The notes: generated by a model from the letters alone, not told the origin. DNA of 17,898 nucleotides from Candidatus Amesbacteria bacterium RBG_19FT_COMBO_48_16 (GCA_001775555.1 MEXE01000021.1:1-17898); one strand, 5' to 3'; counted from the first letter of the stretch, positions 7,218 through 14,092 are shown. Numbers and translations are program-made.

Positions 7218-7817
7218 ATGTTCACCTTGCCCGATCTTCCTTACTCTTCTTCGGCCCTGGAGCCGTATATTGATACCCAGACTATGGAGATCCACCACGG
7301 CAAGCACCATGCCGCTTATGTCAAAAACCTAAACGACGCTCTGTCTTCCTACCCGGACCTCCTGCAAACTCCTATAGAGACTGTTTTATCCCGTCTCAAC
7401 CAAATCCCGGAAAACATTCGTCAAAAGATAACTAACCACGGCGGAGGCCACTCCAACCACAGTCTTTTTTGGCCCCTAATGACCCCTAAATCCGCTCCTC
7501 CCGCCGGTGCGTTGCTGGACGCCATCGACTCCTTTTTCGGCAGCCTTGACCAGTTCCAGGAAAAATTTACCGCTGCCGCCATGGGCCGCTTTGGCAGCGG
7601 CTGGGCCTGGCTGGTTGCCGCCTCCGGGAAATTGGAAATTATGGACACACCCAATCAGGATACTCCGCTTTCCCAAGGTAAAATACCGCTTCTGGGTCTG
7701 GACGTCTGGGAGCACGCTTATTATCTCAAATACCAAAATCGCAGAAACGATTATATTTCCGCTTGGTGGCACGTAGTCAATTGGGACCAGGTTGCCGCTA
7801 ATTTTCAGGCCGTTTAG
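7218..7817 (+). CDS. sodA: Manganese-type superoxide dismutase (Fe/Mn family)
   Basis: 199 aa, full length for the family. It converts superoxide to oxygen and hydrogen peroxide. The four metal ligands are visible: His in EIHHGKHH (His26/27), His81 in GGHSNHSLFWP, and Asp162 and His166 in DVWEHAYYLKYQNRR. Gly residues before His76 combined with Gln147 in TPNQDTPL match the Mn-type pattern (Gln on the C-terminal side) rather than the Fe-type AAQ pattern; cambialistic use is possible. There is no signal peptide, so it is cytoplasmic. It has its own promoter just inside the previous gene. Its stop overlaps a convergent small gene by 4 nt. Confidence 0.93.
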   Translation: MFTLPDLPYSSSALEPYIDTQTMEIHHGKHHAAYVKNLNDALSSYPDLLQTPIETVLSRLNQIPENIRQKITNHGGGHSNHSLFWPLMTPKSAPPAGALLDAIDSFFGSLDQFQEKFTAAAMGRFGSGWAWLVAASGKLEIMDTPNQDTPLSQGKIPLLGLDVWEHAYYLKYQNRRNDYISAWWHVVNWDQVAANFQAV

Positions 7818-8023
7818 CTCAACATACTGGCTAGAGCGCTCACCCAGCCTGAGACTGCCGCAAGTTTCTTCAAACCAGTGGGTTTGTCTGCCATCGGCTG
7901 TATTGTTTTAGCGCTTTTTTCCTGCTCCTCGATTAGACTCAATGCGATTCCTGCTATTGCCGCTCTTTCTTCACGAGAAATTGCCAATCCCACCTGCCAC
8001 TTGAATTGATCCTCTGCACCCAT
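7814..8023 (-). CDS. Small conserved-looking protein, 69 aa
   Basis: Reverse-strand ATG at 8021-8023, TAA at 7814-7816. The frame fills the sod-to-sigma gap almost exactly: it overlaps the sod stop by 4 nt and starts 14 nt from the sigma-factor ATG. That fit and the protein-like sequence support it as real. It has a charged N-terminus, a helix (SREERAAIAGIALSLIEEQEKSA), a variable linker with Pro, and a C-terminal LKKLAAVSGWVSAL segment. A helix plus linker plus a Trp-containing tail loosely resembles small subunits of biotin-dependent carboxylase/decarboxylase complexes, but similarity is weak and I assign no function. An alternative is a regulator of the divergent sigma gene. Confidence 0.6.
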   Translation of the reverse strand: MGAEDQFKWQVGLAISREERAAIAGIALSLIEEQEKSAKTIQPMADKPTGLKKLAAVSGWVSALASMLS

Positions 8024-8037
8024 GTAATAATTAGACG
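8024..8037. promoter_or_regulatory. Compact divergent promoter between two start codons
   Basis: Only 14 nt separate the start codons of the 69-aa gene (reverse) and the sigma gene (forward). The stretch contains TAATAATTA, which offers a -10-like TAATAAT 6 nt before the forward ATG and TAATTA 4 nt before the reverse ATG. A forward -35-like TTGAAT at 8001-8006 lies 18 nt upstream. Both mRNAs would be leaderless and transcription mutually exclusive. Confidence 0.45.
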
Positions 8038-8580
8038 ATGGGGCAGGCCAAATCCCACGCCGTCTTAACCTATTTGTACCAGGCCTTCGGCCGCCGGATC
8101 CTCAGGCTCCTGCTCAAGCGCAACGGGGGAGATCTGCAGGCTGCCGAAGCCGTTCTGCAGGATACTTTTGTCGCCGCATTTACTTCCTTTCACACTTTCC
8201 GCCGCAAAAGCACTTACTTTACCTGGATTTGCAAAATAGCTCTCAATAAATTAGCCGATTATTACCGTCAGCAGGTCAATAGCAGATCCAAATTTATCGT
8301 CCCGTCTCTGCAGCAGCTCGACCGGATCCTCGATCCTTCGTTGGCTCCGGAGGAAAAACTGGTTGCCGATCAATTGCGCCAGGATTTAAACAAATGCCTG
8401 GAATTACTGCCGCCCCAGTATCGCCGACTATTGCATCTCAAATATTATCAGGAGCTATCCAATCGGGAAATCAGCCTGCGGTTAAATCTAACTCCGCGCA
8501 AATTGGAAGGCCGTCTCTACCGCGCCCGCCACAGTCTGGCCAAGTTAATTATCCATCACTTCCCCCACCTCCGCCCGTAA
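8038..8580 (+). CDS. ECF-type RNA polymerase sigma factor
   Basis: 180 aa, typical ECF size. Region 2 (about residues 8-80) includes AEAVLQDTFVAAFTSFHTFR and FTWICKIALNKLADYYRQ, the core-binding and -10-recognition helices. Region 4 (about 118-170) is a helix-turn-helix: LPPQYRRLLHLKYYQELSN, then REISLRLNLTPRKLEGRLYR, which reads the -35. Regions 1.1 and 3 are absent. It probably directs an envelope or stress regulon. No recognisable anti-sigma is adjacent, though the next gene encodes a one-helix membrane protein that could act as one. Start at ATG 8038, preceded by a -10-like TAATAAT and no Shine-Dalgarno. Confidence 0.88.
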   Translation: MGQAKSHAVLTYLYQAFGRRILRLLLKRNGGDLQAAEAVLQDTFVAAFTSFHTFRRKSTYFTWICKIALNKLADYYRQQVNSRSKFIVPSLQQLDRILDPSLAPEEKLVADQLRQDLNKCLELLPPQYRRLLHLKYYQELSNREISLRLNLTPRKLEGRLYRARHSLAKLIIHHFPHLRP

Positions 8581-8601
8581 TTTGACATCAAATCACCAAA
8601 T

Positions 8602-8650
8602 CTATAACCTAGAACCTGCTAGCCACTAAGCCCTAGTCACTAGTCCCTAT
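8602..8650. repeat. CTAG-rich imperfect tandem repeat
   Basis: The 71-nt gap between the sigma gene and the next gene contains four CTAG tetramers and two imperfect direct repeats, CCACTAAGCCCTA then TCACTAGTCCCTA, ending just before ATG 8652. TTGACA at 8582-8587 with TATAAC at 8603-8608 (15-nt spacing) is a possible weak promoter. Confidence 0.45.
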
Positions 8651-8651
8651 C

Positions 8652-9032
8652 ATGTTCGGTTTTCTGTTCAAAATTATCATAGTCGCACTGGTAGTCATCG
8701 GTCTTTATAGTGTAGTTTCGGTCCGCCGCGGCAACCCCCCCCAAATTCCCTCACTTTCCCAAATCACTTCTGCAGCCCAAGCGACTTTTAGCCGGCAGGC
8801 TTTTTCCGGACTGAAAAATATTGATACCTCCAACCTGGGCAAGAATCTCAGCCAGGCCTTGGATTCTCTGGTAACTCACCCCGACCGGAATTCTCCGGTC
8901 GTGTTGGGGGTCAAAATTACCAACGATAGTCTGAACACCGTCGTCGATGTTATCCAGGGTCTGCCGCCGGATCAGGTCGACCAGATAAAAAACCTGCTTT
9001 GTTCCCCCGCCACTTCATCCGCCAACGAGTAA
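8652..9032 (+). CDS. Single-helix membrane protein of unknown function
   Basis: 126 aa. One N-terminal transmembrane helix (about residues 4-22, LFKIIIVALVVIGLYSVVS) is followed by a soluble, Ser/Asn/Gln-rich domain with a predicted amphipathic C-terminal helix (SLNTVVDVIQGLPPDQVDQIKNLL). There is no recognised domain and no Cys-rich or catalytic motif. It follows the ECF sigma gene by 71 nt in the same direction, so a membrane partner such as an anti-sigma factor is possible. However, the helix is N-terminal and no anti-sigma zinc motif is present, so I leave the function open. It contains SPVVLG at 81-86, echoed in two other envelope proteins of the window. Confidence 0.7.
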   Translation: MFGFLFKIIIVALVVIGLYSVVSVRRGNPPQIPSLSQITSAAQATFSRQAFSGLKNIDTSNLGKNLSQALDSLVTHPDRNSPVVLGVKITNDSLNTVVDVIQGLPPDQVDQIKNLLCSPATSSANE

Positions 9033-9047
9033 GCAGTCTGGGGGCGT

Positions 9048-9053
9048 TATAAT
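9048..9053 (+). promoter_or_regulatory. -10 box of prfB (leaderless)
   Basis: A perfect TATAAT lies 6 nt before ATG 9060, so the transcript should begin at or next to the start codon. No good -35 hexamer is seen at the usual distance. Confidence 0.6.
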
Positions 9054-9059
9054 CGTTGC

Positions 9060-10139
9060 ATGACCGATCTCAAATCCCGGATAGATGATCTTATATCCCG
9101 CCTGGATCAAATCCGGCTGAAATTGGATCCCGAGTTTCGGGTTACCCAGATCCGGGATCTGGAAGCCAAATCCGCCCAACCCGATTTCTGGTCTGATCCC
9201 CAGTCCGCCCAGGCTGCCATGAAGCGGCTGGCCGAGCTGAAAAATGAAGCCGATTTAATCTCCCTTTTGGAGACGGAAACGGCGGACCTTCAGGGCTTGG
9301 CGGAGATAATCGAAGACCCGGTCCAGCTGGAAAAAGAGATTGACAAAATCGACAAAAAGTTAAGTCGTCTGGAAATAAAAACCTTTCTCAACGGTCAGTT
9401 TGACAGCTCAGACGCCATTGTCTCAATTCATGCGGGTCAGGGAGGCACCGAAGCCATGGACTGGGTATCTATGTTGCTCCGCATGTATCTCAAATTCTGC
9501 GAGGGCCGGGGTTGGATTACCCAAATCGTGGACCAGTCATCCGGAGAAGAAGCAGGATTAAAAACGGTCACATTCACCGTTTCTGGCCCCTATGCTTACG
9601 GATATTTGGTAGGGGAGAAGGGGACTCATCGTCTGGTCCGTCAGTCTCCTTTCAATGCCGATGCACTGCGCCAAACGTCCTTTGCTTTAGTTGAAGTCCT
9701 ACCCCAGCTGCCCGAGACGGATACGGATATCACTATCCCCGAAGACGAGATCGAATTTGAGGCTTTCCGGGCCACCGGCCACGGGGGTCAGAATGTCAAC
9801 AAGGTCTCGACTGCGGTTCGTTTAACTCACAAACCCACGGGTATTACCGCTGCCTGTCAGACCCAGCGTTACCAGGAACAAAACCGTAAAATCGCTCTCA
9901 GTTTACTCAAGGCCAAACTTTGGGCGAAAGCCCAGGAAGAATTGGCCGCTACCCAAAAACAGCTGAAAGGGATTTACACCCCGGCCTCATGGGGTAACCA
10001 AATTCGCTCCTATGTTCTCCACCCCTATAAATTAGTCAAAGATTTGAGAACCGGCGTCGAAACTTCAGCCGCCCAAGCTGTCTTGGATGGTGATCTGGAC
10101 CAGTTTATCGAAGCTGAAATCAGAATTCTGGGCAGTTAG
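9060..10139 (+). CDS. prfB: Peptide chain release factor 2
   Basis: 359 aa, the normal RF2 length. RF2 recognises UAA and UGA and triggers peptidyl-tRNA hydrolysis on the ribosome. The tripeptide anticodon is SPF (residues 196-198), which defines RF2 rather than RF1 (PxT). The catalytic GGQ is at 242-244 in ATGHGGQNVNKVSTAVR. The N-terminal coiled domain (SRIDDLISRLDQIRLKLD) is in frame with the rest, so the programmed +1 frameshift with an internal UGA found near codon 26 in many bacteria is absent. Its presence agrees with UGA being a stop codon in this genome. Expression starts from a TATAAT 6 nt before the ATG. Confidence 0.95.
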   Translation: MTDLKSRIDDLISRLDQIRLKLDPEFRVTQIRDLEAKSAQPDFWSDPQSAQAAMKRLAELKNEADLISLLETETADLQGLAEIIEDPVQLEKEIDKIDKKLSRLEIKTFLNGQFDSSDAIVSIHAGQGGTEAMDWVSMLLRMYLKFCEGRGWITQIVDQSSGEEAGLKTVTFTVSGPYAYGYLVGEKGTHRLVRQSPFNADALRQTSFALVEVLPQLPETDTDITIPEDEIEFEAFRATGHGGQNVNKVSTAVRLTHKPTGITAACQTQRYQEQNRKIALSLLKAKLWAKAQEELAATQKQLKGIYTPASWGNQIRSYVLHPYKLVKDLRTGVETSAAQAVLDGDLDQFIEAEIRILGS

Positions 10140-10143
10140 AATA

Positions 10144-10152
10144 TGTTATACT
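10144..10152 (+). promoter_or_regulatory. Extended -10 promoter of the ftsEX cluster
   Basis: TGT plus TATACT (10144-10152) forms an extended -10, ending 7 nt before ATG 10160. It probably drives the one-helix protein, ftsE, ftsX and the peptidase, since no other promoter is evident among them. Confidence 0.55.
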
Positions 10153-10159
10153 AAATACC

Positions 10160-10630
10160 ATGGATCCTGTTCTTGGCGCAACTCCGGTTACCCCCCCAAT
10201 GCCTTCGTCGACCCCGATCACCCCTCAATCGGTCAAACCGCCTGCCAAACCCGTCCTGATTATTGGCGCCCTGGTAATTATCCTGGCCGGTGCGGTCACA
10301 GGCTATTTTATTAGTCGCAGTCGTGCCGCAAAAGGCCCGGGGGGATCATCAACCGGGGAAATGGTCAAATCCGCCACTGAGGTTGGTTCCACCGATACCC
10401 AGACTTTTCGCGACACCGCGACCGGGGTTTTGGAAAAAGGCGGCTTCAATGGCGAGGGCACCCACAAATTAATTCGTGAAGGCGGCCCCACCAAAACCGC
10501 GTATCTGGTTTCATCCATCGTCGACTTGGACGAATTTGTAGGTAAAAAAGTCGAAATCTGGGGGGAAACCATGAAAGCCCAAAAAGTCGGTTGGTTGATG
10601 GATGTAGGCCGGGTAAAAATTCTCGAGTAA
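10160..10630 (+). CDS. Single-helix envelope protein upstream of ftsE
   Basis: 156 aa. A Pro/Thr-rich cytoplasmic or linker segment (1-31) precedes one transmembrane helix (about 32-51, VLIIGALVIILAGAVTGYFI). A Gly/Ser-rich linker then leads to a C-terminal domain with AYLVSSIVDLDEFVGKKVEIWG and KAQKVGWLMDVGRVKI, which looks like a small beta-barrel (OB-like) fold. I recognise this as a type of protein seen next to ftsE in CPR genomes, but no function is established. It ends 2 nt before ftsE, so it is in the same operon and might link FtsEX to the envelope. Domain fold is inference. Confidence 0.7.
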   Translation: MDPVLGATPVTPPMPSSTPITPQSVKPPAKPVLIIGALVIILAGAVTGYFISRSRAAKGPGGSSTGEMVKSATEVGSTDTQTFRDTATGVLEKGGFNGEGTHKLIREGGPTKTAYLVSSIVDLDEFVGKKVEIWGETMKAQKVGWLMDVGRVKILE

Positions 10631-10632
10631 CC

Positions 10633-11313
10633 ATGGTTACTGCCCGCTCTCTGACCAAAAAATTTGGAAAAATCGTCGCCCTACAGGAGGTTGATTTTAC
10701 GGTGGAACCGGGAGAATTTGTCTTTCTTACCGGCGCTTCCGGCTCGGGAAAAACCACCGTCTTTCGCTTAATTTTACGGGATCTCAAGCCTACTTCGGGG
10801 GAATTGATAGTCGATGGTCACAAGATCAGCCAGTTGCTGTCCCGGGATTTGGCCCATTACCGGCGTCATTTGGGACCGGTATTTCAGGATTTCAAGCTGT
10901 TGCCCGAGCGCAGCGTATGGGAAAATGTCGCCCTGCCTTTGGAAGTCAGGCAGGTTAAGCCGGATGATATTTTCGCTTCGGTAAAAATCGCTTTGGAAAT
11001 GGTCGGTTTAACCAATCGAAGCCATCTTTTTCCCAGTCAGTTGTCGGGCGGCGAGCTGCAGCGGGTGGCCATTGCCCGGGCAGTTGTGGGCAAGCCCAAA
11101 CTCCTCCTGGCCGACGAGCCAACTGGGAATCTCGATCCCAAAACCGGCAGGGGTATTGTCTCTCTGCTGAAAGATATCCATTCCGAGCTCAAAACCACCG
11201 TGATTATGGCTACCCACAACGCCGATATTGTTAACCATTTTTCCCAGAGAGTCATTACCCTGGAATCAGGCCGGGTAGTCAAAGATACCCCGAAAGGCAA
11301 ATATGATCAGTAA
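10633..11313 (+). CDS. ftsE: Cell-division ABC transporter ATP-binding protein FtsE
   Basis: 226 aa from ATG 10633; the open frame from 10591 overlaps the previous gene and adds a non-homologous prefix. All ABC ATPase motifs are present: Walker A GASGSGKTT (34-42), Q-loop FQDFKLLPERSVWENV, signature LSGGELQR (137-144), Walker B LLLADEPTGNLD (157 onward, Asp161-Glu162) and H-loop His195 in ATHN. The Q-loop wording and adjacency to ftsX identify FtsE. With FtsX it forms a complex that activates peptidoglycan hydrolases during division. It overlaps ftsX by 11 nt. Confidence 0.95.
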   Translation: MVTARSLTKKFGKIVALQEVDFTVEPGEFVFLTGASGSGKTTVFRLILRDLKPTSGELIVDGHKISQLLSRDLAHYRRHLGPVFQDFKLLPERSVWENVALPLEVRQVKPDDIFASVKIALEMVGLTNRSHLFPSQLSGGELQRVAIARAVVGKPKLLLADEPTGNLDPKTGRGIVSLLKDIHSELKTTVIMATHNADIVNHFSQRVITLESGRVVKDTPKGKYDQ

Positions 11314-12184
11314 CCATTTCCATGTCACCTGGACCCGGCTGCGCCGCACTCCATACCAGACTCTGGTTTCTCTGATGGTAGTTACCCTTACCCTGTTTTC
11401 CGCCACTATCTTTTTTTTGGACGCGGCCGCCGCTCACAAAATCCTCCGTTATTTTGAATCCCGCCCGCAGGTCAATGCCTTTTTCAAAACGGATGTCATC
11501 CCCAATCCCCAGCAAATCGATCTAATCAGGACTCGCCTGGAAGCGACAGGTTTAGTGGAATCATTCAAATTTATTTCCAAAGATGAGGCCCTGAAAATAT
11601 ACCGGGACTTGAATGCTTCCGACCCCCTGCTCTTGGAAGCCGTAACCGCAGCAATGCTGCCGGCCTCTCTTGAAGTATCGGCCAAAAATCCGTCGGACTT
11701 AAAACTTTTGGCAGAACAATTAAAACAGGCAGAGGGGATTGAGGAAGTCCGGTTTGAAGAAAATGTGGTTTTTTCTCTCATCCGCTGGACCAAATCTGTC
11801 CGTACTGCCCGTATCGCCCTTTCCGCTTCCCAGGCCTTCATCACTTTTGTAGTCATTCTTTCGGTTATCACCGCCCGCGTCACCAGCCGCCGTGAGGAAA
11901 TTGCCATTTACCAGCTGTTGGGGGCTACAGCCGGCTATATAAGTTATCCTTTTGTTCTTGAAGGTGTTCTTTATGGTGCCATCGGCGCAGCGTCAGCCTG
12001 GCTGGTCACTTACCTGGTGTTTTTGTATTCGACTCCGTTTCTGTCCAGCTTCATTTTCCAGATCCCCGAACTTTATCCTTCGGTGGTATTTATGCTCGAG
12101 GTTTTAGGCGGGGAGTTGATTTTAGGATCGCTAATCGGCGGTTTAGGAGGGCTTTTTGCCGCCCGGCGTTTCCTGAGATCATGA
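11303..12184 (+). CDS. ftsX: Cell-division permease-like protein FtsX
   Basis: 293 aa. Cytoplasmic N-terminus with RLRRTPYQT, a first transmembrane helix (about 22-42), and an extracellular domain of about 110 residues including FKFISKDEALKIYRDLN and PASLEVSAKNPSDL, which is typical of FtsX. Three C-terminal helices follow (about 170-192, 213-240, 262-285), with the conserved cytoplasmic RREEIAIYQLLGATAGYI between helices. FtsX transmits ATP hydrolysis by FtsE to a periplasmic or wall hydrolase. It is followed by such a hydrolase, overlapping by 4 nt (ATGA), which strongly suggests one functional unit. Confidence 0.94.
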   Translation: MISNHFHVTWTRLRRTPYQTLVSLMVVTLTLFSATIFFLDAAAAHKILRYFESRPQVNAFFKTDVIPNPQQIDLIRTRLEATGLVESFKFISKDEALKIYRDLNASDPLLLEAVTAAMLPASLEVSAKNPSDLKLLAEQLKQAEGIEEVRFEENVVFSLIRWTKSVRTARIALSASQAFITFVVILSVITARVTSRREEIAIYQLLGATAGYISYPFVLEGVLYGAIGAASAWLVTYLVFLYSTPFLSSFIFQIPELYPSVVFMLEVLGGELILGSLIGGLGGLFAARRFLRS

Positions 12185-13260
12185 AGAAGATTTTACTGAC
12201 TTTTCTGGCTTTAATCCTTTTACTTTTCGGCTCCGGGATTGTTGTGCATTCTTCCGAAAGCGAAGATAAACAGCGCCAGATCGACGAACTGGAAAAGAAA
12301 CTTACCGAACTTAAATCCCAAGCCAAGACTCTGGCTGATCAGGTGGTCTATTATGAGAATCAGATAGCCCTAAACACGCTAAAAATCTCCCAAACAGAGG
12401 ACACGATTGCCTCCCTTTCCGGTAAAATTACCATTCTCGAAATTCGTCTCAAAGAGCGCTCTTTAATTCTCGAAAAACAGATTCTCCATTCCTACAAACA
12501 GGGGTCGCTGGACCCTCTGCAAATTCTGTTTTCAGTTACCGATTTCTCCAGGCTGTTATCCCGTTTCAAATACGCCCGGATTATCCAGGCCAACAACCGC
12601 CGAATTCTCCACGATACCCAGGTGGTTCAGCTCAATTACGCTCAGCAAAAGAATCTGGTGGAGGATGCCAAAAAGAAACTGGAAGTCCAGAAAAAGTCCC
12701 TGGCTGTACTGAGGGAAGAAAAAGACAACCTGCTTATCCAGACCAAAAATAATGAGGCGATTTACCAAAAGCAGTTAGAGCAGGCCCGACTGGAGCTGGC
12801 CGCCATCCAAGCGGCCTTGGCCGCCGCCACCCGCGAAGGTCCGGTCAAAACCGGTGATCCCATTGGCCTGGTGGGCAATTCCGGTTATCCCAGCTGCAGT
12901 ACCGGCAAACACCTTCATTTTGAGGTTCGCCAAGGGGATTCCTGGGTCAACGCCGAAGGGTATCTCAAAAATATGACCGACAAATGGGGGCTAAATATTG
13001 GCTCCGGCAATTGGGATTGGCCCATTAAGGGCACAGTTGAAGTTACTCAACGCTACGGCAAAACTGATTACTCTTACGTGTATAAGTATAGTGGGGGGAT
13101 TCATACCGGTATAGATATGGTTTCCGATAACGACGTCATCAAAGCCGTCGCCGACGGCACTCTCTATTCGTCCACCCAAAAATGCGGCTCGTCCGACCTG
13201 AATATCAAATACATCGACCACGGCTCCGGCCTCAAAACCTTCTACCTCCACATTCAGTAA
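12181..13260 (+). CDS. EnvC-like coiled-coil M23/LytM peptidase with permuted catalytic domain
   Basis: 359 aa. Signal peptide (about 1-26), then a long coiled coil (about 30-220, rich in Lys, Glu, Gln and Leu) as in EnvC/PcsB/RipC partners of FtsX. The LytM parts appear in swapped order. First comes the usual C-terminal half, GDPIGLVGNSGYPSCSTGKHLHFEVR, with His244-x-His246. Then, after NWDWPIKGTVEVTQRYG, comes the usual N-terminal half, with HTGID (His308, Asp312) and the catalytic YLH (His357), where the protein ends. All zinc and catalytic residues are present, so an active endopeptidase cutting peptidoglycan cross-bridges is likely. The 4-nt overlap with ftsX supports FtsEX-controlled activation. 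The order was read directly from the translation; folding into one active domain is inference. Confidence 0.88.
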   Translation: MKKILLTFLALILLLFGSGIVVHSSESEDKQRQIDELEKKLTELKSQAKTLADQVVYYENQIALNTLKISQTEDTIASLSGKITILEIRLKERSLILEKQILHSYKQGSLDPLQILFSVTDFSRLLSRFKYARIIQANNRRILHDTQVVQLNYAQQKNLVEDAKKKLEVQKKSLAVLREEKDNLLIQTKNNEAIYQKQLEQARLELAAIQAALAAATREGPVKTGDPIGLVGNSGYPSCSTGKHLHFEVRQGDSWVNAEGYLKNMTDKWGLNIGSGNWDWPIKGTVEVTQRYGKTDYSYVYKYSGGIHTGIDMVSDNDVIKAVADGTLYSSTQKCGSSDLNIKYIDHGSGLKTFYLHIQ

Positions 13261-13263
13261 ATC

Positions 13264-13547
13264 TTATTTTCCTCCCAGGTCCGCCATCTTTTTATTGATA
13301 ATTGCGTTTTCTATTAATCCCAGAGCAATATAACCTACCAAACCCAATCCGATTTAAACTCATGGCCGATTAACCCCGTCAAGATTCCAAGTCTTACTAT
13401 TCCGGTAATAACAAACATGAGCACTACCAGTTCACTAAAGGGCTTTGAGCTTTCGGGAGCCTTAATATTTTCCGAGCTTGCAAAGACTAAAGCCGGTCCC
13501 GGAACAACCACATTCAAGGTTGGAGCAATATCTTTACCGTTTATCAT
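13264..13547 (-). pseudogene. Frameshifted small two-helix membrane protein
   Basis: Reverse-strand ATG at 13545-13547. The first frame encodes 70 aa, with a soluble start and a hydrophobic helix (ELVVLMFVITGIVRLGILTGL), then stops at a TAG soon after GHEFK. The -1 frame immediately continues with IGLGLVGYIALGLIENAII and NKKMADLGGK to a TAA at 13264-13266, 3 nt from the convergent peptidase stop. Together they form a sensible protein of about 90 aa with two transmembrane helices and a basic cytoplasmic end. The frame break lies in a window of about 20 nt around 13336-13355. No canonical slippery heptamer is apparent (TTTAAA is preceded by G), so I favour a mutation or a sequencing error. Family not recognised. 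Confidence 0.6.
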
Positions 13548-13581
13548 TTAGTTTAGGTTTTAACAGATTCTAACCACCCGG

Positions 13582-13587
13582 ATTATA
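13582..13587 (-). promoter_or_regulatory. -10 box of the frameshifted membrane gene
   Basis: A perfect TATAAT on the reverse strand, 34 nt before the start codon. The -35 position holds only TTTTCG. It sits 26 nt from the repeat copy 2 hairpin. Confidence 0.4.
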
Positions 13588-13613
13588 AACCTATCGGCCG
13601 AAATCGAAAAGCC

Positions 13614-13644
13614 CAGCCTTCACACCTCGGGGGTGTGAAGGCTG
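13614..13644. repeat. CCTTCACAC repeat, copy 2 (perfect 13-bp hairpin)
   Basis: CAGCCTTCACACC (13614-13626) and its exact inverse complement (13632-13644) surround a 5-nt TCGGG loop. There is no T-tract after either arm, so it is not a classical terminator. It lies between divergent genes starting at 13547 and 13702. It shares CCTTCACACCTC with copy 4, and its right arm reads GGTGTGAAGG. Confidence 0.75.
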
Positions 13645-13701
13645 TCTGCATCAGCTCCATTAATACCCGATGTTGACATTTGATGTATAGTAAAGAAAAA
13701 C

Positions 13702-14019
13702 ATGCACAGAAGATTTCTTGGAATTCCTGCCGCAGAGGAGTTTTCACGCAGAAAGCCCGAAGGCTTCGACGGTGAATATACGGTTATCAGGCAACGACCG
13801 TGGGAGAGTCTTGCTAGAAGTTTATTAGGAGCAAAGTATCTTGGGGGTCTCCGCTTAGGGGTAAATCTGGGAGGCTCCACTTTATTTACCGATACTCGAG
13901 GTGCTACTATATATAAAGTGGAGGAAGGAGAAGTAACTGCCAAAGTCGATCTTCCGCTCATAGCAATTGGTAAACTAGGCTCAAATATTATTAGAACCAG
14001 AAACAACCCGAGCTCTTAA
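13702..14019 (+). CDS. Orphan protein of 105 aa
   Basis: Soluble, basic and Gly-rich, with no signal peptide or transmembrane helix. It has an N-terminal charged part (FSRRKPEGFDGEYTVIRQRPW), a helix (SLARSLLGAKYLGG) and a beta-rich C-terminal half (LGVNLGGSTLFTDTRGATIYKV, then VTAKVDLPLIAIG). I do not recognise the family. It lies between repeat copies 2 and 3 in the AT-richer island. A TATAGT box (13686-13691) sits 10 nt before the ATG, and a TTGACA (13673-13678) lies too close to it to be a normal -35. Base composition differs by eye from the GC-richer core genes, which suggests acquisition. Confidence 0.55.
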   Translation: MHRRFLGIPAAEEFSRRKPEGFDGEYTVIRQRPWESLARSLLGAKYLGGLRLGVNLGGSTLFTDTRGATIYKVEEGEVTAKVDLPLIAIGKLGSNIIRTRNNPSS

Positions 14020-14030
14020 CCTCTCACTCG

Positions 14031-14087
14031 CCTTCACACTTCATCAACAACCTTACGATCGTGAAGTTGTTGAAAAACTGGTTTTTT
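14031..14087. repeat. CCTTCACAC repeat, copy 3, with nested hairpins
   Basis: CCTTCACAC (14031-14039) begins 11 nt after the orphan gene's stop. CTTCAC (14032-14037) pairs with GTGAAG (14061-14066), or alternatively TCAACAAC (14044-14051) pairs with GTTGTTGA (14066-14073). An A5-CTGG-T6 segment (14073-14087) follows. The region could weakly terminate the upstream gene, but there is no GC-rich stem next to the T-run. Confidence 0.5.
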
Positions 14088-14092
14088 CTGAA

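Noticed and set aside
8196..8210. Fifth CCTTCACAC-like copy (CTTTCACACTTT)
   Set aside because: It is within the sigma-factor coding sequence, differs in the arm and has no inverted partner.
13336..13355. Programmed -1 frameshift in the small membrane gene
   Set aside because: The overlap contains TTTAAA but the base before it is G, so both tRNAs cannot re-pair; a mutation or read error is simpler.
13614..13644. Rho-independent terminator at repeat copy 2
   Set aside because: The stem is strong but neither side has a T-tract, and it lies between divergent gene starts.
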